In this document: positions 37,501 to 50,514 of the stretch, piece after piece
Numbering within the stretch: position 1 is the stretch's first letter
How the letters are laid out: each line of letters starts with the position of its first letter
Assembly: GCA_900708905.1 (NCBI GenBank)
Contig: CAADRB010000005.1
Location: 2,075,689-2,139,688 of the forward strand
DNA length: 64,000 nucleotides
From: Hymenolepis diminuta
Lineage: Eukaryota > Platyhelminthes > Cestoda > Cyclophyllidea > Hymenolepididae
Reading direction: 5' to 3'
Notes under the pieces: generated by a model
Told to the model about the DNA's origin: nothing
Seen by the model: the letters and a program-made list of their open reading frames with translations, nothing else
Database searches by the model: none
Program-made: the position numbers and the translations under genes

Positions 37501-39869
37501 TCAATAATAAAGTTAAATATCATTACAAAATTTTAATTCCGCTTTGAATACAAAAGCAAATTTAGTATTATTAAACATTTATATTTCATTAACTTGCGTA
37601 GTCATTAGTTATATATTTTTCAAGGTGAAAATACAAATATTAATAATTAGTAAATGTTTTACTTAAAAAATGTTTTATTTCGTGTTTTTTTTAAAATTAT
37701 TATTGAAAATAACATTTAGCTCTTGAATTATTTATGGAATTTAATATGAATTATGCTATTTTTACGTTGTTTAAGTTAAAATGTAATTTGTTTTCACTAA
37801 TAACAACGAGAACCTGTGTTTTCCTTTTTCTTCCGTTGGACTGTTGGCTTGTAGAAAGTAAAAATATTGAAACAGTCAATGTAAATTAATTTCTGTGAAT
37901 CTTAAGAAGCTATGATGCTCTCGAAATTATTGAATTAATAATAAACATTTGGAATTCAGAAATACATGAGACTTTAAATGCATTAGTTGGTAAATTGGGC
38001 CATCTGGTAGCAGTTTTTGAATTTATCTTACGATAAGGTGTAATTGAATTAAAACTTTACGTGATAACACATATTTGAAAACAAATTACAAAATATTTAA
38101 AATTTGCGCATTAATTTTAATTTCTAAAATTGTTTGATAGTAAATTATTTTTTTACAAAATCATATGATATATTCATGAAATAAGTTTTGTAAACCTTTT
38201 TATTTTGTAAAAATAAAACAATTCTTATTTTACTAACAACGAAAAATAATAAATGATGTTAAGTAATAAAATAAAGTGATTGAATTGCTTCCCTGTCATT
38301 TTTTAGTTAAAGAGGGCTGCGTTTGTTTTTTCGTAGACTTTTATTCAAGGAGGAGGAAATGGTTAACATTTTCTGTTGCCTAATTTCTGATTCGCCAAAA
38401 AATCAAGATTGCATTTGACGTTCTTGACTGGTGAAGCAGGGAAAATGGCTGTGCTGAGTTAAGGGAGAATCTGAAGCCCTAGTCCTTGCACGAATAAAAT
38501 ACAGTTAAAATGCATAATCGACATGAAAATATTATGAATCAGAAGGCTTCAAGGACAAAGATTGATAGGTTGTTTTTTGTTTAGGATAAAATAAGCGGTC
38601 CTGCTCAATAAATACTTGCTACCTCAAACAGGAAAAAACAGACTTTATTGGTAAGAGAAATGCGCTCTTAATTCATTTAATAGAGCAACTAATGAGGTTG
38701 CTCATGACCCTGGAGATGCAGTGGTATTACACTTAATCTCTGTTTTTCTTTGTGATGATTTATTTTTTCCATTTTAGTCCTATCTATATCTCCCTGGCAA
38801 CTAAACTATTTGCCAATATTCATCGTTATTTGCATTTTGCACCCCAAAGGAATCAATTTTGTAGTCAACCGGGTGCAATTTTGACCCATTTGGTTTATTT
38901 TTCTGATTTTATAAGTAGCCATCAATGATCATAACCCTCTCTTATCAAAATCGGAGTTCGGTAAGTTAGAAATTACATCAACTTCGCAAGGGTTATGCAC
39001 TTACTTTTGACATTCACCAAATTAGTACCTCACCAGCCATAAGAAGTCGGATAATAAGAACATTGTTTCAAATAACATGAAAATATTTTTTTGTAGCTTT
39101 GAGTAAATGATGGGACTAAGAAAAGAAATTATCGGGAAAATTTTGCGAGGGTGGGAATTAATAATAAAGGAGTCATAAATATTCTCCAGTCGAATCGTAC
39201 ATTATCAAACCCATCGGGCAAAAGTCGAGTGAATGTCCACGTGTCAAACAAAAGATATCTGTGAAAAAGATGAACATTTACTAAAGCGAGGTAAATTAAC
39301 ATAACCATTGTTAATTGATTTTACTTAATTGCCCGTAAACAAATTATTTAAGATTATTTATTAATTTTTATCATTAATTTAAGAGAAACTTACTATGGAA
39401 GTATATTACAACGGAGTGTATTTGATTAAACACCCGATTTCGTTTCACTAGTTGGTTTTCGACCCTGAAACATTAATAAACAAAATTAAACTATCTTTAA
39501 TTTTAATAATTATTAATTTTTATTTTTATTTTAATCCAGACTTAATCATTTAAGTAGAAATTGATAATAAGGAATTTTTTCAGCCAACTTTTTAATATAT
39601 TCTAAGTTTATCTATATGAAAACAGTGTAACATATAAAAATACTTTAAAAATGTAAAAAATTTAATGAAATGTTCATTGTTGCAAAGTTTCGCTCATATT
39701 AAACCTGAAAAAATTAAATTACCTAAGCATTTTGCATAGTTTATCAAAATCACAACAGTCTATTTACTAAAATAGAAAAAACGTACATTTATTTAAACTA
39801 TAAAGGTATTTACGACAGTTCCTGAAATACATTGTCAAATTTTCATATACAGATTCGTTTACCAATAGG
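34561..39869. other. Non-coding AT-rich region
   Basis: About 5.3 kb without a recognisable gene. Very AT-rich from 35000 and especially 37500-39700. Missing 3' exons of the Shal gene could be here, but I found no convincing coding segment on the minus strand. Confidence 0.45.
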
Positions 39870-40443
39870 AACAATGTTCGATATACGAATTGGTTTGAAG
39901 GATGAATTCTTTCTTCTCCGAAATATTTATCTTACATCATCTCTAATCATCACCAAATTTGATTATCTTGTCCTCATAAGCTATCTCTGTAAGCTTTTGA
40001 CCTTTCCTGACCCAAACACTCCTTAAACAAACGTCGTGTGTACTCAGCTGGTCTATGTCTCATCGACCCGGAAAAGGTAAGCATACCTCGGACGATAGTA
40101 GCAGACACCGCATGGTCAGCCCTGCTATTAGCCAGTCTTGTCTGCACTGGCCCTTCCTTTTCCTACAATCGTCCCGACCAATTAAAGCATGCATACGATT
40201 ATATCCTTATCCGTGTCCTCACCCAAAGTGTCGATTATAAATAGCCTCCATCAGACACACACGGACAACGCACACACACCGGACCCTAACTCGTCCAACA
40301 CATCCCTCGTTGCTCAATCCTTCTTCTCCAATTCCCTATTTTCCCTTGAGGCTTTGTACTGAGCTTTGTTCAATAAAACCTGGTCAACGCAATCCTTGTC
40401 GTTCTTTTTCTTTCATTTACTGTTAGCCATCTGCCGCTATAAA
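39870..40443 (+). mobile_element. LTR-like repeat, copy 2 (with primer-binding-site-like sequence)
   Basis: Second copy of the repeat at 27870-28403, in the same orientation. It has a candidate poly(A) hexamer (TTCAATAAAACC near 40370) and ends GCCGCTATAAAC, immediately followed by TGGTGGCCCCGTAACTAC at 40446-40463. That position and G/C content suit a tRNA primer-binding site, so this copy may be a 5' LTR whose internal region was lost. No gag or pol was recognised in the following bases. Short open frames on the plus strand at 40038-40244 are incidental. Confidence 0.65.
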
Positions 40444-40463
40444 CTGGTGGCCCCGTAACTACA

Positions 40464-41214
40464 GGTTAAGTGCATACATAGCTACAGCAGTAAGGAGATT
40501 GTTTTCGGAAAGAGCAGGGAGATTTAGCTCATAGAATAAGGGTTGATCACTTCTTTTCAGCTCTCAGCTCGAAGAACATCTTCAACTGCTTTTTTAACGA
40601 ATTCTGAGGAGTTGACGGTAGATTGGTGTCAACATTAGTGATGAAGTTTTGATGTGTGACATTTTGCAACCGCATGTAAAACTAATATAACAGAATATTG
40701 GCACTGGAATTCCTTGTTTATCATTACGTCCAAGAAACGGTGATTCCCGCCGAGGTGAATAAACATTGGTTTATTTTCCGCAAATATTCACAAAGATGTG
40801 GCAGCTTTGCACTTCACCGTTTTCGCTCGGTTTCCTTTAAGATGGGGAGTTACATATTTATACCAATTTAAACAACTGCATTCTTTCTAGAGGTTTTAAC
40901 CAAATATTAAACTATCGAAAAATCATATTTTTTGCAATTAAGCTAAGAAATATAAACAATTTATTTAAAAATTTCTTCGAGTAATTTTAGTCAAAAATAA
41001 GAAATAAATTTTGAAAAATTTTTTCCCTAATGATTTTTATTACTAAGCATTTAACACAACTTAGGTGTAATAAAATTTCTGAAGTATTATTAATTTATTC
41101 ATTTAAACAACATTTTATCCCTGGAAAATTTTAGTAAGTATAAAAGTTTAGCATTACATTAAGGTAACCGATTTGTGGACAGATCTGCGGTGTGTGGTTA
41201 ACGGATTAACTTAC
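40464..41214 (-). other. Start of Shal intron 3 (AT-rich)
   Basis: Sequence immediately 3' (minus strand) of the Shal exon 3 donor GTAAGT at 41214-41209. AT-rich, with no further exon recognised. Confidence 0.55.
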
Positions 41215-41622
41215 TATTAGCCGTTCGAGACAAACGAGAAGATGATAATGTTGCAGTTGAGGAGGACTCATAGTGATCTTTTCTGTAACTGGTAGGAGAT
41301 TCAGTATTTCTTCATGAGTAGTACTAATCAATTCTCCTTTATTATCCATTTCATCACCCAAATTTGATTTCGGCACAGGATTCCATCTATTTCGAACAAC
41401 ATTCATATGGTCGGTATGCATTTTATCCTCCATGGTGGCTGCATCGTTGCTCTCGTTAATAATTTTAATTCCGTCACGACCGCTATTACTCCGACTGCCT
41501 TGTTCACAGAAATCATTTTCTGCTTCCATTGCATTCATATGCAACTCCGCCAGCCGTTTTCCCATCAGAAAAGTGGATTTTTGCTCTCTTGCAATGATTT
41601 TAAATCGAGCTGCCTTTAAAGC
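41215..41622 (-). CDS. shal: Shal/Kv4 potassium channel, exon 3 (proximal cytoplasmic C-terminus)
   Basis: It encodes 136 codons in phase 0, residues about 419-554, directly continuing the S6-distal helix of exon 2. The acceptor is CTACTAG|GCT at 41623/41622 and the donor is ATA|GTAAGT at 41215/41214. It opens with the basic segment ALKAARFKIIAREQ, which parallels the KKARLARIR region of Kv4. The middle is poorly conserved and acidic to polar, with two Met-rich stretches. It ends with PQLQHYHLLVCLERLI, which closely matches the ESQHHHLLHCLEK segment of vertebrate Kv4 proteins that contains the dileucine motif for dendritic targeting. The channel C-terminus normally continues about 100-200 residues beyond this motif. 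The TAA reached by read-through at 41208-41206 lies past the donor, so further exons are expected. Confidence 0.9.
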
Positions 41623-44600
41623 CTAGTAGCGGAAAGAGGAAAATCATAAAATACACTTTAGGTTGCACGAAATTGTGAGTTCAGTTTTTTGTCTCCAAGG
41701 CTTAGAAACTCTACTTTGATATAAATAATAAATTTTATAGTATTGGAAATAGTACTTCAAATATATGAACAATAGATTAGGCAGAATCCTTGATTTCACC
41801 TTTATACAATTCCTATTGGTCAAATGGAATGAAAAACAGGAGGTCGAGTTTTTCAAATATAAAATATTATCTTTAATTCTTAATTTTTATTTCTGTAAAC
41901 TATCTTCACAAGGTCACTTTTCCTCTCATTTCTTTCATTCTTCTCTCTCATTTCAAAATTACTATGCAAATAAATACATCAGGCAGCATAATGTGTTAGA
42001 TAAGCGGTTACAGTCCCTATTTCTCTTGACCTTCTGGTATCTAATGAGAAGATTTCCAAGTTGTTTATTCCATGTTTATATACTTCCTGAAACCGAATCT
42101 TCAAAAACTTTCTGATCTAAAAACGGTCTTTTCGTAGAACTTAAACAAAAATTAAGAAGCAGGGTTATAAACAAATCAACTAGTTTCAATTCTTGAAACT
42201 GAATTTTATTTATATAATGAATAAGAAATACTTTATTTAGAAATAAAATGTACATAACAGCACTAAAAATTAGTGCTTACCTTTAAAATTAAAACCGAAA
42301 GTTATTGGGAGATTGGTTTTATCTCTTTTTATTGGCTTTTAAAATTCAAAAAATGTTGAAAAACTGCATTTTTTGTGAGCGCTGCAATGCAATTGGATGG
42401 AAACTTTCTCCGACATACTTTTGTTGACAACTTTCACTATACGTCTCTGGTGTCCTAATGCTCTTAACATACATTTGACATAAAATAATGGAATTTTTAT
42501 AATTGAATGAAGTTATAATGAACACCTCCATCGCTTTTAATTCATAGATCATTAGTATTAATATCAAGGGTTTTAATTTTGCACTTCTGGAGCATTTTGA
42601 GTTCCCTTTTAAAAGTGAAATGAAGTGAAATTTATCATATTCCCTCTTAGTTGCATTCTGTTTTTAATAAAAATATAAGTTTTTTTATTTCTTAAAAAAA
42701 AAACAAAAAAATATACACTTAAGTTTAGTTTTCAAGTTCATTCTTTAAAAGAGTTTATATTTTATAATTTGTTGCAAATAAGAAAATAGCACTTATGTAG
42801 ATGTAAATTTTGACAGCTCCAATGACAACTCAAATCTTGAGCTTAGCGAAAATTTTTGTTGACATAATTCTCAATAATGAATACCTTCAAATCGTCAAAA
42901 TGTGTAATCTCTGGAGTTCATAGACTGTTTTTGTTTGTTTGACCAATACTATTTACAAACTTTAATGTATGTTTAATCGCCTCTTTATTGATTTTAACAA
43001 ATCGATTAAATCGACAATATTACAAATATATTCATCATTCATATTTGTACACATTTATGCCAAATCAAGCTCTCGTAAATCAGTAAAAAAGCGTTCCCCT
43101 ATTGAAGTCCACTTGAATTAAAATTAGTGAGTACTGCTATTCTCAGTTTACTCAAGCTAAATACATTTTGCTAGCATTTTAAACCAATAAAGTAGCTTTA
43201 TCTTGATAAATCGGATCTATTATTTCATATAAACACCTAATCAATAAGCTCAGAACGCTTCACACATGAATTTTTTCAATAAATTAGGGAAATATTCTGA
43301 TATTCGACCGCTGAAACCACGTAGAATCTAATGTATGAAGCTACAAACTCTCCCAAGTCGCCAGAAGCCTTCATTCTGTTTTCAATTTCAACTTAATTTC
43401 CAGTCTTGACTGATTCTGAACTGCTTTCCCTTTCAAATATTTCTCCGATGTAAAAAATTTTACAGTTTGATGTGCAATCTATGCAAAGTATCGTTATAAG
43501 CACAATTTAATAGTAACTTTTTGATAAATGAGCATTTATTACGGGCGCTCATTAAAAAATTTTTCGAAATAAATTGTAAAGCTTACACCTTTTAATCTCT
43601 TTCCTTATTGTAACTTTATTGAATTGAAAAGAAATGTTCTAGTTCCGAATGTCGCATATTTTTAACGCTCTGAATGTCAACACCGCATCTGATGAGGTTG
43701 GTCGGCGGAGTGTGACAAATGACTGTCCAGAGTTTATGCTAATCTACAACTTTAGTGTTTGCTTTGATTGCACTCTCACAATCTCAACTGACTTATTTAA
43801 ACACAAAAATTAATATAGAATTTGATTAAAAATTGAAGTATTGTTTGCAGCCAATCAAATCAAAATTCAGATATGCTTATTCGTGGAAGCGTAATTTTGT
43901 TATAATAATGTCACTAATAAAGTGAGCCCGTTTGATCTCAGTTGTGTTTAAAATGTCTCTACTAATCATAATTATATGTCCTTTTTTGCAAGAGGATGAA
44001 ATACTTTGAGGTGGCATGACTAACCATGGAAATAAAACAGGGAAAAATCAATATATTTGAAAGTATGACATTGTCAAATGAGTACACTGGGATTTCGTAG
44101 TCTCTAGAATACGAATGAAATAAGCCTCTTATTACTCTCTATGCATACCTTATTAGTCACTGTTAATGTTTCCTTTATTCGGATTCTTTTTTATATCGAA
44201 ATTTTATCTATCTATTCAATAAGTGAGAAGGATACACAGATTGGCAATTGGTTTGTTATACAAAGTACCGAGCAGAATCGTAGACGCCATGATAAAGAAC
44301 TACGAAATGAAAAGTGATATAATTGAAGCCTAAATGCAGATTGAAATATGAATTAACAGATTAAATATAGTCGACAAAATCAAGTTAGATGAGTTAGTTT
44401 GTTTCTTTCAAATGCATTTTTAAATTATTTTCACTTTAAAAATATGTTTAATAAACATACACATAATAAAATGGAAACAAAAAAGTAATTTTTGTAGAAA
44501 AATATTAACCAATTATATTCGTCCATTTCGAAATTAATTAAATTGACTTTTAAGGTAAATACGACCTTCATTCAAATACACTGCGAATCCATTAAAATGC

Positions 44601-44777
44601 CGCAATAAATACCTTTTAAATAAATAAAATTGCTCAGAATAAATAAAAAAGATACCATTTCGTAAACGAACATTCATTTTTGTTATTCAGTTACCATTTT
44701 AACATATTTAAGTAAATAAAATTTTATATTTTCGTAAAAAATGTAAAACATAAAGTTGTCAATTTCACACGATTTAC
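41623..44777 (-). other. Shal intron 2 (about 3.2 kb)
   Basis: Phase-0 intron between exons 2 and 3 (donor GTAAAT at 44777, acceptor CTACTAG at 41623). AT-rich. Open frames at 41765-42115 (plus) and 42346-42567 (minus) show no domain and are judged fortuitous. Confidence 0.8.
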
Positions 44778-44940
44778 CTGCTGGCTGATCTTCTTGTCTG
44801 CCTGTTGACTCTGCTGGTAGATTCGTGCAAAGTTGGAGACAATAACAGGCACTGGAAGCGCGATGACAAGGACTCCGGAAAGTGAACAAATACCGCCGAA
44901 TATTTTCCCCATCACTGTCACCGGAACGATATCACCATAG
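44778..44940 (-). CDS. shal: Shal/Kv4 potassium channel, exon 2 (selectivity filter and S6)
   Basis: 163 bases: one base completing the split glycine codon of the filter plus 54 codons. The acceptor TTTCAG|C lies at 44941/44940 and the donor CAG|GTAAAT at 44778/44777. The exon supplies [13 protein letters not shown] (filter and turret exit), then S6 with the hinge glycine and the PVPVIVSNF gate of Kv channels. The [12 protein letters not shown] helix follows, matching RIYHQNQRADKR in vertebrate Kv4. With TTLG from exon 1 the filter reads TTLGYGD, the canonical potassium signature. Read-through past the donor gives a short meaningless tail. The exon is separated from exon 1 by about 15 kb and from exon 3 by about 3.2 kb. 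Confidence 0.96.
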
Positions 44941-47900
44941 CTGAAATGAGGATTAGGAATTCTTTAGATACTCTTTGCTATTTATAGATCAGTTTAATTC
45001 ATACTCTTTATCATATACGGTACCATTTTGATAGATAATAATGTAATTACTATTGAAGGTGGTGTATTTGCATTATGATTCAACACAGTGAAAATGCCTT
45101 TTTAAATTAACCTTAACAGGCCACGGAATTAGATCAATCTACAAGCAGGATCCAGATATCATGGATTTAAAAAAGTTATTCTTTGACATTAGTTTATTAT
45201 TTAATGAACTGTACTCCTTATGAGTAAATAGCCAATCCACAGCTTCTTGAAATCATTGCTAACTTCCTCCTTTTCTCTCTTTCTTTCTCTTTCTCTTTCT
45301 CCAGCACCTTAGAGATCTTATCAAAGATTTGGATCAAACAAAAGAATGCGCTAACGATAAATGATCTTCTCTGAATTTTGATTTTCTTCTCAATGTTTAA
45401 TATTTTAATGTCTAGTTAATGATTATGCCCATAGAACACTTTTCTCTTCAGTTAATTTGACAGTCGTTCACTAAAAATAAATATATGAAAGGAAAATGAG
45501 TGGCCACCTGGCTAATTTCTTCTCACGGTTGTTATTGTCGTATCCAAAGAGACGTTTTCAAGTTAACGAGAATCAGTAGTATAATAATACCCCTATGGAA
45601 CTATAAATTATTATAATATGTTTTGGCCTATTCAAAAATCAACTTTTCTGCCTCTTCAGTTAGTTGACAAATTTCAAGCATCGCGCCACACTTTGTGAAT
45701 AACTTTTGTATTTCCTATAGAAAACAGTTTTAGGTCAATTCAATCAGAAACAGGGTAAAATCGCTAAGCAACACTATTAATTCAAACACATTGTACCTAG
45801 AACTAGTTGAAAATATCACAAAAACTCCCATAACAATTAAATTAAAATTACAATTTTTTCATGATAACATATTCGTAAATATGAATGTTTGATTAATGTA
45901 GGGCATGAAATGATGTCAGAACAAATTACCCGTCTACCTTGAGAAAAGTGCATTAAATAAGATATTCATACGGTGATGCTTGAAAGAATCTGACTGAAAA
46001 TAACTAAGACCGGTTTTTAGTACTTGAATTTTGTACCGCAAAATTGAATTAATTATAAGTACAACTCCCTTATAATCTAATAATTTGAGGAAATTAGAGA
46101 ATAGATGAAAATTTTTTGAACTTCTACGTCCTCTAAGTCTGAAATGTCCTCAATGATCTAATCTACCTACTCAGAGATGTGTAGAGATGCATATCAATCA
46201 GTTGACCTTTAATTAATAACTTTCAGTTAAAGTGCGGACAGAAACCCAGGAATTTGATAACAAAAAAATATGACATTGGAAAATCTGGACACTGTATTCC
46301 TTACAAGGGATGAACAACTTGAATTCCTGATTTCATATACAGTCTTGATCACAATATTTTTGTGCAATCAAATTCCCATCCTATAACCCCGTGATGGACA
46401 CCTTTGTTATTTTCCGCGTTCCGATCCTATCCCATAATGTGGTTCACTTGCCCATCAATCATATCTAACCCACGGTATGGAAAAGAACTCTAAAACTTCT
46501 ATTATGGGAACACATCCAAACACGGGAATGCTAAATCTGTCTAGTAATTAGTTCAGAGGAAAGACCGAATTGTAGACAAGAGCATATTCCAAATAAAATA
46601 AATTGAATTTATCTCATTCCTCTTTCTTACTCCTTCTTCTATAAGTAGATGTTTTAATATTTCGAGTTTCAAATAATATAATTTTGTCTTCCAATTTCCT
46701 AAATGAATTCAAATCCAAGAATTCGTGAGCTCACGGATCAGTCAATTACTTCGTATAGTTGGGCTTACACTTCTCGTGTATTTTTTCTTCTAATGACTGT
46801 GACAAAGGAATGTTAAATTTAACATTATTTTAATAGGATAGAGTTCGATAGACTTCCCCCAAGGTAAACTACCAGGAATTAATATAATTTTTTAACAATA
46901 AATGAGACGTTCTACCATGAATAGTTATTGCATAATCCACAGAAAGGAAGAAAAGGATTACATTTTTAATTGTGGGAAACAAATAAAACCGATTAATAGA
47001 AATTCAAACAAATGATAACATGGAGAGGGAGTGAAAATGATTTGAGATTAAGCCAGGCTTTCAAGAGTTCTCTTTCATGCGGTTTTCGAATTCGAGTTTT
47101 ATAATATTTAATCAACGATTGGTTCAAATTTCAGTATTCAAATTTTATGATTCGCCACTTAAATAACTGTGCTAGTCTTTGTCAACTGTCAAGACAGACA
47201 CAATGATTGAATTAAAATTTTTGATTGTCAAGAACAGTTCAATAGATAGAATAAAATATTAATGGAGATATGCAAGAGTGAATGCATTTATAAAATAAAA
47301 TTAAAATAGACCCAAAGAGAATCGGACATTAATTTGAACACACTGTAATATGATTATGCCATCTAATCTGGATCTCAGTGTTGCACTGATAGCACACCAC
47401 TAAATGCAAGATATTGATGTGTACCTATTTCATCGTGGTCTTTTACTTAAACTGTAATATAATTCTGTATGAAATTTTCCGCCCTCATTTAATTCATGAT
47501 CCATCTCAATTTTTCACCTTCAACTTCACTTCAAATACTTAGTAATTTCATTTCAAATTCTGAGACTCCCCCACGTATTTAAGTCCGACGATAGTGACAT
47601 ACAGACTAAGTAATACCTGGCTTGTCGTTTACCCCAAAATTGGTGCGAACCAACAAAGCTGTCTGCAATCTACAATCATGAAATCCTTTTTAACTGTCAA
47701 AATAACCTCACTTCATATGCCTTCTTACACCAGCGCACGCCAGGCAGAGATTGCAATTGCTTTGTTTCTTAAATAAATTTAGATGAAATTGTGCATATCC
47801 CTTCTTCATCCTGCCGCTCTCTACGCATGATTATTGTTTAAATTAACTCATTCCCATTAAAACTAAGAATTATCACTTATTGCACTTCTGATTCACAAAA

Positions 47901-48282
47901 GGATCGCATCATAGAGTTACTATGTAATTTTACATTAGACGTTTAAATAATAGAGTTTTACTCAATAATACGACTATTTAACGTGAGCGGGGCTTATTAT
48001 TATATTAATTTTCCCAAAATAAATGCTTCCAGTTAAACAGAATTGAAGAAATTTGCTATATTGAATCCCAAAAAAAGCAGATAAGGAGACAAAGATGGAA
48101 ATAAGAAGGAAAATCGCATGCCGTCATAAAAAATCAACTGTCGCCGCACTGACAACAAAACGCCTCATTATTTGAATAAAATAGTACAAATTCTTCAACC
48201 GTAGAAACAATGGACTAACAAACCAAACGAAACAATATAAATAAATCTATTTCATATGGAGATTTAAAATATTACTATTGTC

Positions 48283-50165
48283 GCCGGGTTGTATTTGTGA
48301 CTAGTGCAATATTTTAGGGAATCAAAGGGTCAATTATGGTATCCCACAGAGAAGAGCAGTTTACTACAGATTGGCGGCGCAGTTATCGAATTACGCGGAT
48401 ATGGAATCCCGAATCTCTTTGACCGTTAGAAATACCTTTACTCAGATGAATTTCTCAACGTTGACAAAGGATCCCAAAGCATACTTGGAAAACGTGGGTG
48501 TTTTTCATCGTAATCCTCTTATATTTGAAACTTTTGCAACATAGTACACTTAATACTGTGATATTTATAAGAACAACATGGTAGATCTCCTCCACGCCAC
48601 TCAAATTACCATGCTGTTACAACAGAAGCGATCACGATCTGTCGTCCAAACTTCAATTGATGGATCCTACCGGCCTAACTTATGAAAAGATGATTAGTAA
48701 GTTAAGCCAGGTTGTTGGTGACAGCAATTCTCTCTCTAACTTGATCATACGTGGAGATGAAAATAATCACCAACATGTAGGTATCGTTAACCGACTTTGT
48801 ACTAGTTTCCGACTTCGTTCTCTCGAAAAAACCAAATCAGATGTCTCATTTTCATTCTTGGTTTTCAACCTCCTTGTCATGCTGAGATTCGACTCAGGAG
48901 TCTCGTAGCGGACCCGTTAACTTGAAAATGACCTATCATCTATCGACCGAGGGGAACCACTCCTCATTTGATAATTATCCAACGAATATCAGAATCTGTC
49001 ACCCCTAAGATGTTGATTTTGCGAAGGGCGTCGTTATCATTGAAACTGACCTATCGAAGAAGTCGCTGTCAGAAACGCAGCGAAAATGTCCATGAAGAGG
49101 GCTTCTACCGAAAGTCTTCTACAAGCACTTCAACGAGACAAAACCCGACAACATGAGAGCATTAAGTCAGACGAGACAGAACTGACTCATTAATATGGGT
49201 AAATGTTAACTCTAGAAAATTCGTTAAACTAAGTATTAATTGTGTACCATTTGAGCTCCAGATAGACGCTGGCTCCGATATCTAATATCGCGCAACTCTA
49301 CGTATCAATGCGATGCAAGGCTACATTCCAGGAAAATACGATCTTCAAGGGGTGTTATGTTATAGATCGAAATTATTAACCCCGAGGGCCTAGACTGGAT
49401 CAATGTGCTCAAACTTATTTATTTCTCAGATGAAAATGAAACCTGACAGATACCTATTCTTAAACCTATTTATGCTGAAAATCTTGTGAAAGAATGCAAC
49501 CAGTGTCTACATGTTACCGAAATGCATCATCCTTCTATTCATATTCGGTCGTCGAAACCAGATTTTCCAGGACTCAACTCTAACTTACCACTCCGGACCC
49601 ACTAAGTGTGCGACATTCACTACAGCGATAAATTAACATTCGAATGGGTCCGATGTTATTTTACTCTCGCTAACAACAAGCAGATCAGCTATCTCTATTC
49701 TCTGTAAACTCGTGTATCAAAAACGTTCGTTATGGACCCAAGTACACATTTTGCGAAATTTTGCTCCAATTGATTGATTATTCACCTTAGGAGATCTCTA
49801 GACGCGTTAAAAAATCCGCCCCCGTCGTAGATTTTAGAGGTCAAGATTTGAGGACAGCGTGTGAAGAGGTGTTGCTACCGTAACAACGTTGCCCCGACAA
49901 AATGTGACCCGAGACGCACATATACTGTGGACGATTTTGTGTATGTCCTCAACCATCATTTAAATCACCAATGGACAGCTGCCATAATCAACAAGCTGTG
50001 TAACGGTGATATCTACGAAATGGAGACTGGAATGGATACTTTATTTCGCAATCACAAGCAAATCAGACCAAGAGGGTTTGACTTGTCGAATTTTGAAAGA
50101 TATCCTTCTCTAAATAGTATTTACGCTATTAATTTTGTGTTCCATACCTTAGAGCTCTCTCACTG
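48283..50165 (+). mobile_element. Decayed gypsy-like LTR retrotransposon remnant
   Basis: A leader-like segment at 48283-48370 matches one at about 50515-50605. Broken gag-like frames follow (for example 48657-48908). Near 49250-49290 there is a retropepsin-like motif FELQIDAGSDI, in which the usual D-T/S-G active site reads DAG, followed by a stop. The RT, RNase H and most of the integrase are missing or unreadable. From 49861 to 50169 an open frame carries the integrase C-terminal, chromodomain-like segment (VDDFVYVLNHHLNHQWTAA, then a NHKQIRPRG end), the same domain as at 8480-8340 in the other element. So this is an internally deleted and mutated copy, in the opposite orientation to the Shal gene. 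Confidence 0.72.
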
Positions 50166-50514
50166 CTGAACAGCCTGTGATCCTCTGATTTAGTGCGACA
50201 ACGCGAAAGCAAAGGTCAAGATATTAATCTCCATGTGCTATCAGAACTCGATGGCATTTTTCTCGTCTCCTAGTCGATCTCAAATTTACGAACGGGCATT
50301 ACATATAAGAAAATGATTTTTCCCCCAAAATAATTCTTATATCTTAGATTCTTTACTTTCCACCTTTTGATTCCTGATTCTTTTAAGTCCCTTTTATTCG
50401 AATGGATAAATTTACATCACAGTAGCAAATGGCGCATAATGTAAGCCAACCTATCGATACAAAAACACGAACTTTATTTTGATATAGTGTTTCGGGTCGT
50501 TTCGTATTGCGGTG

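Noticed and set aside
40038..40244. Two overlapping plus-strand open frames
   Set aside because: They lie inside LTR-like copy 2 and are not alike in the matching part of copy 1.
44683..44889. Minus-strand open frame overlapping Shal exon 2
   Set aside because: It is a different frame from the channel frame; the real exon is 44940-44778, defined by conserved S6 residues and splice sites.
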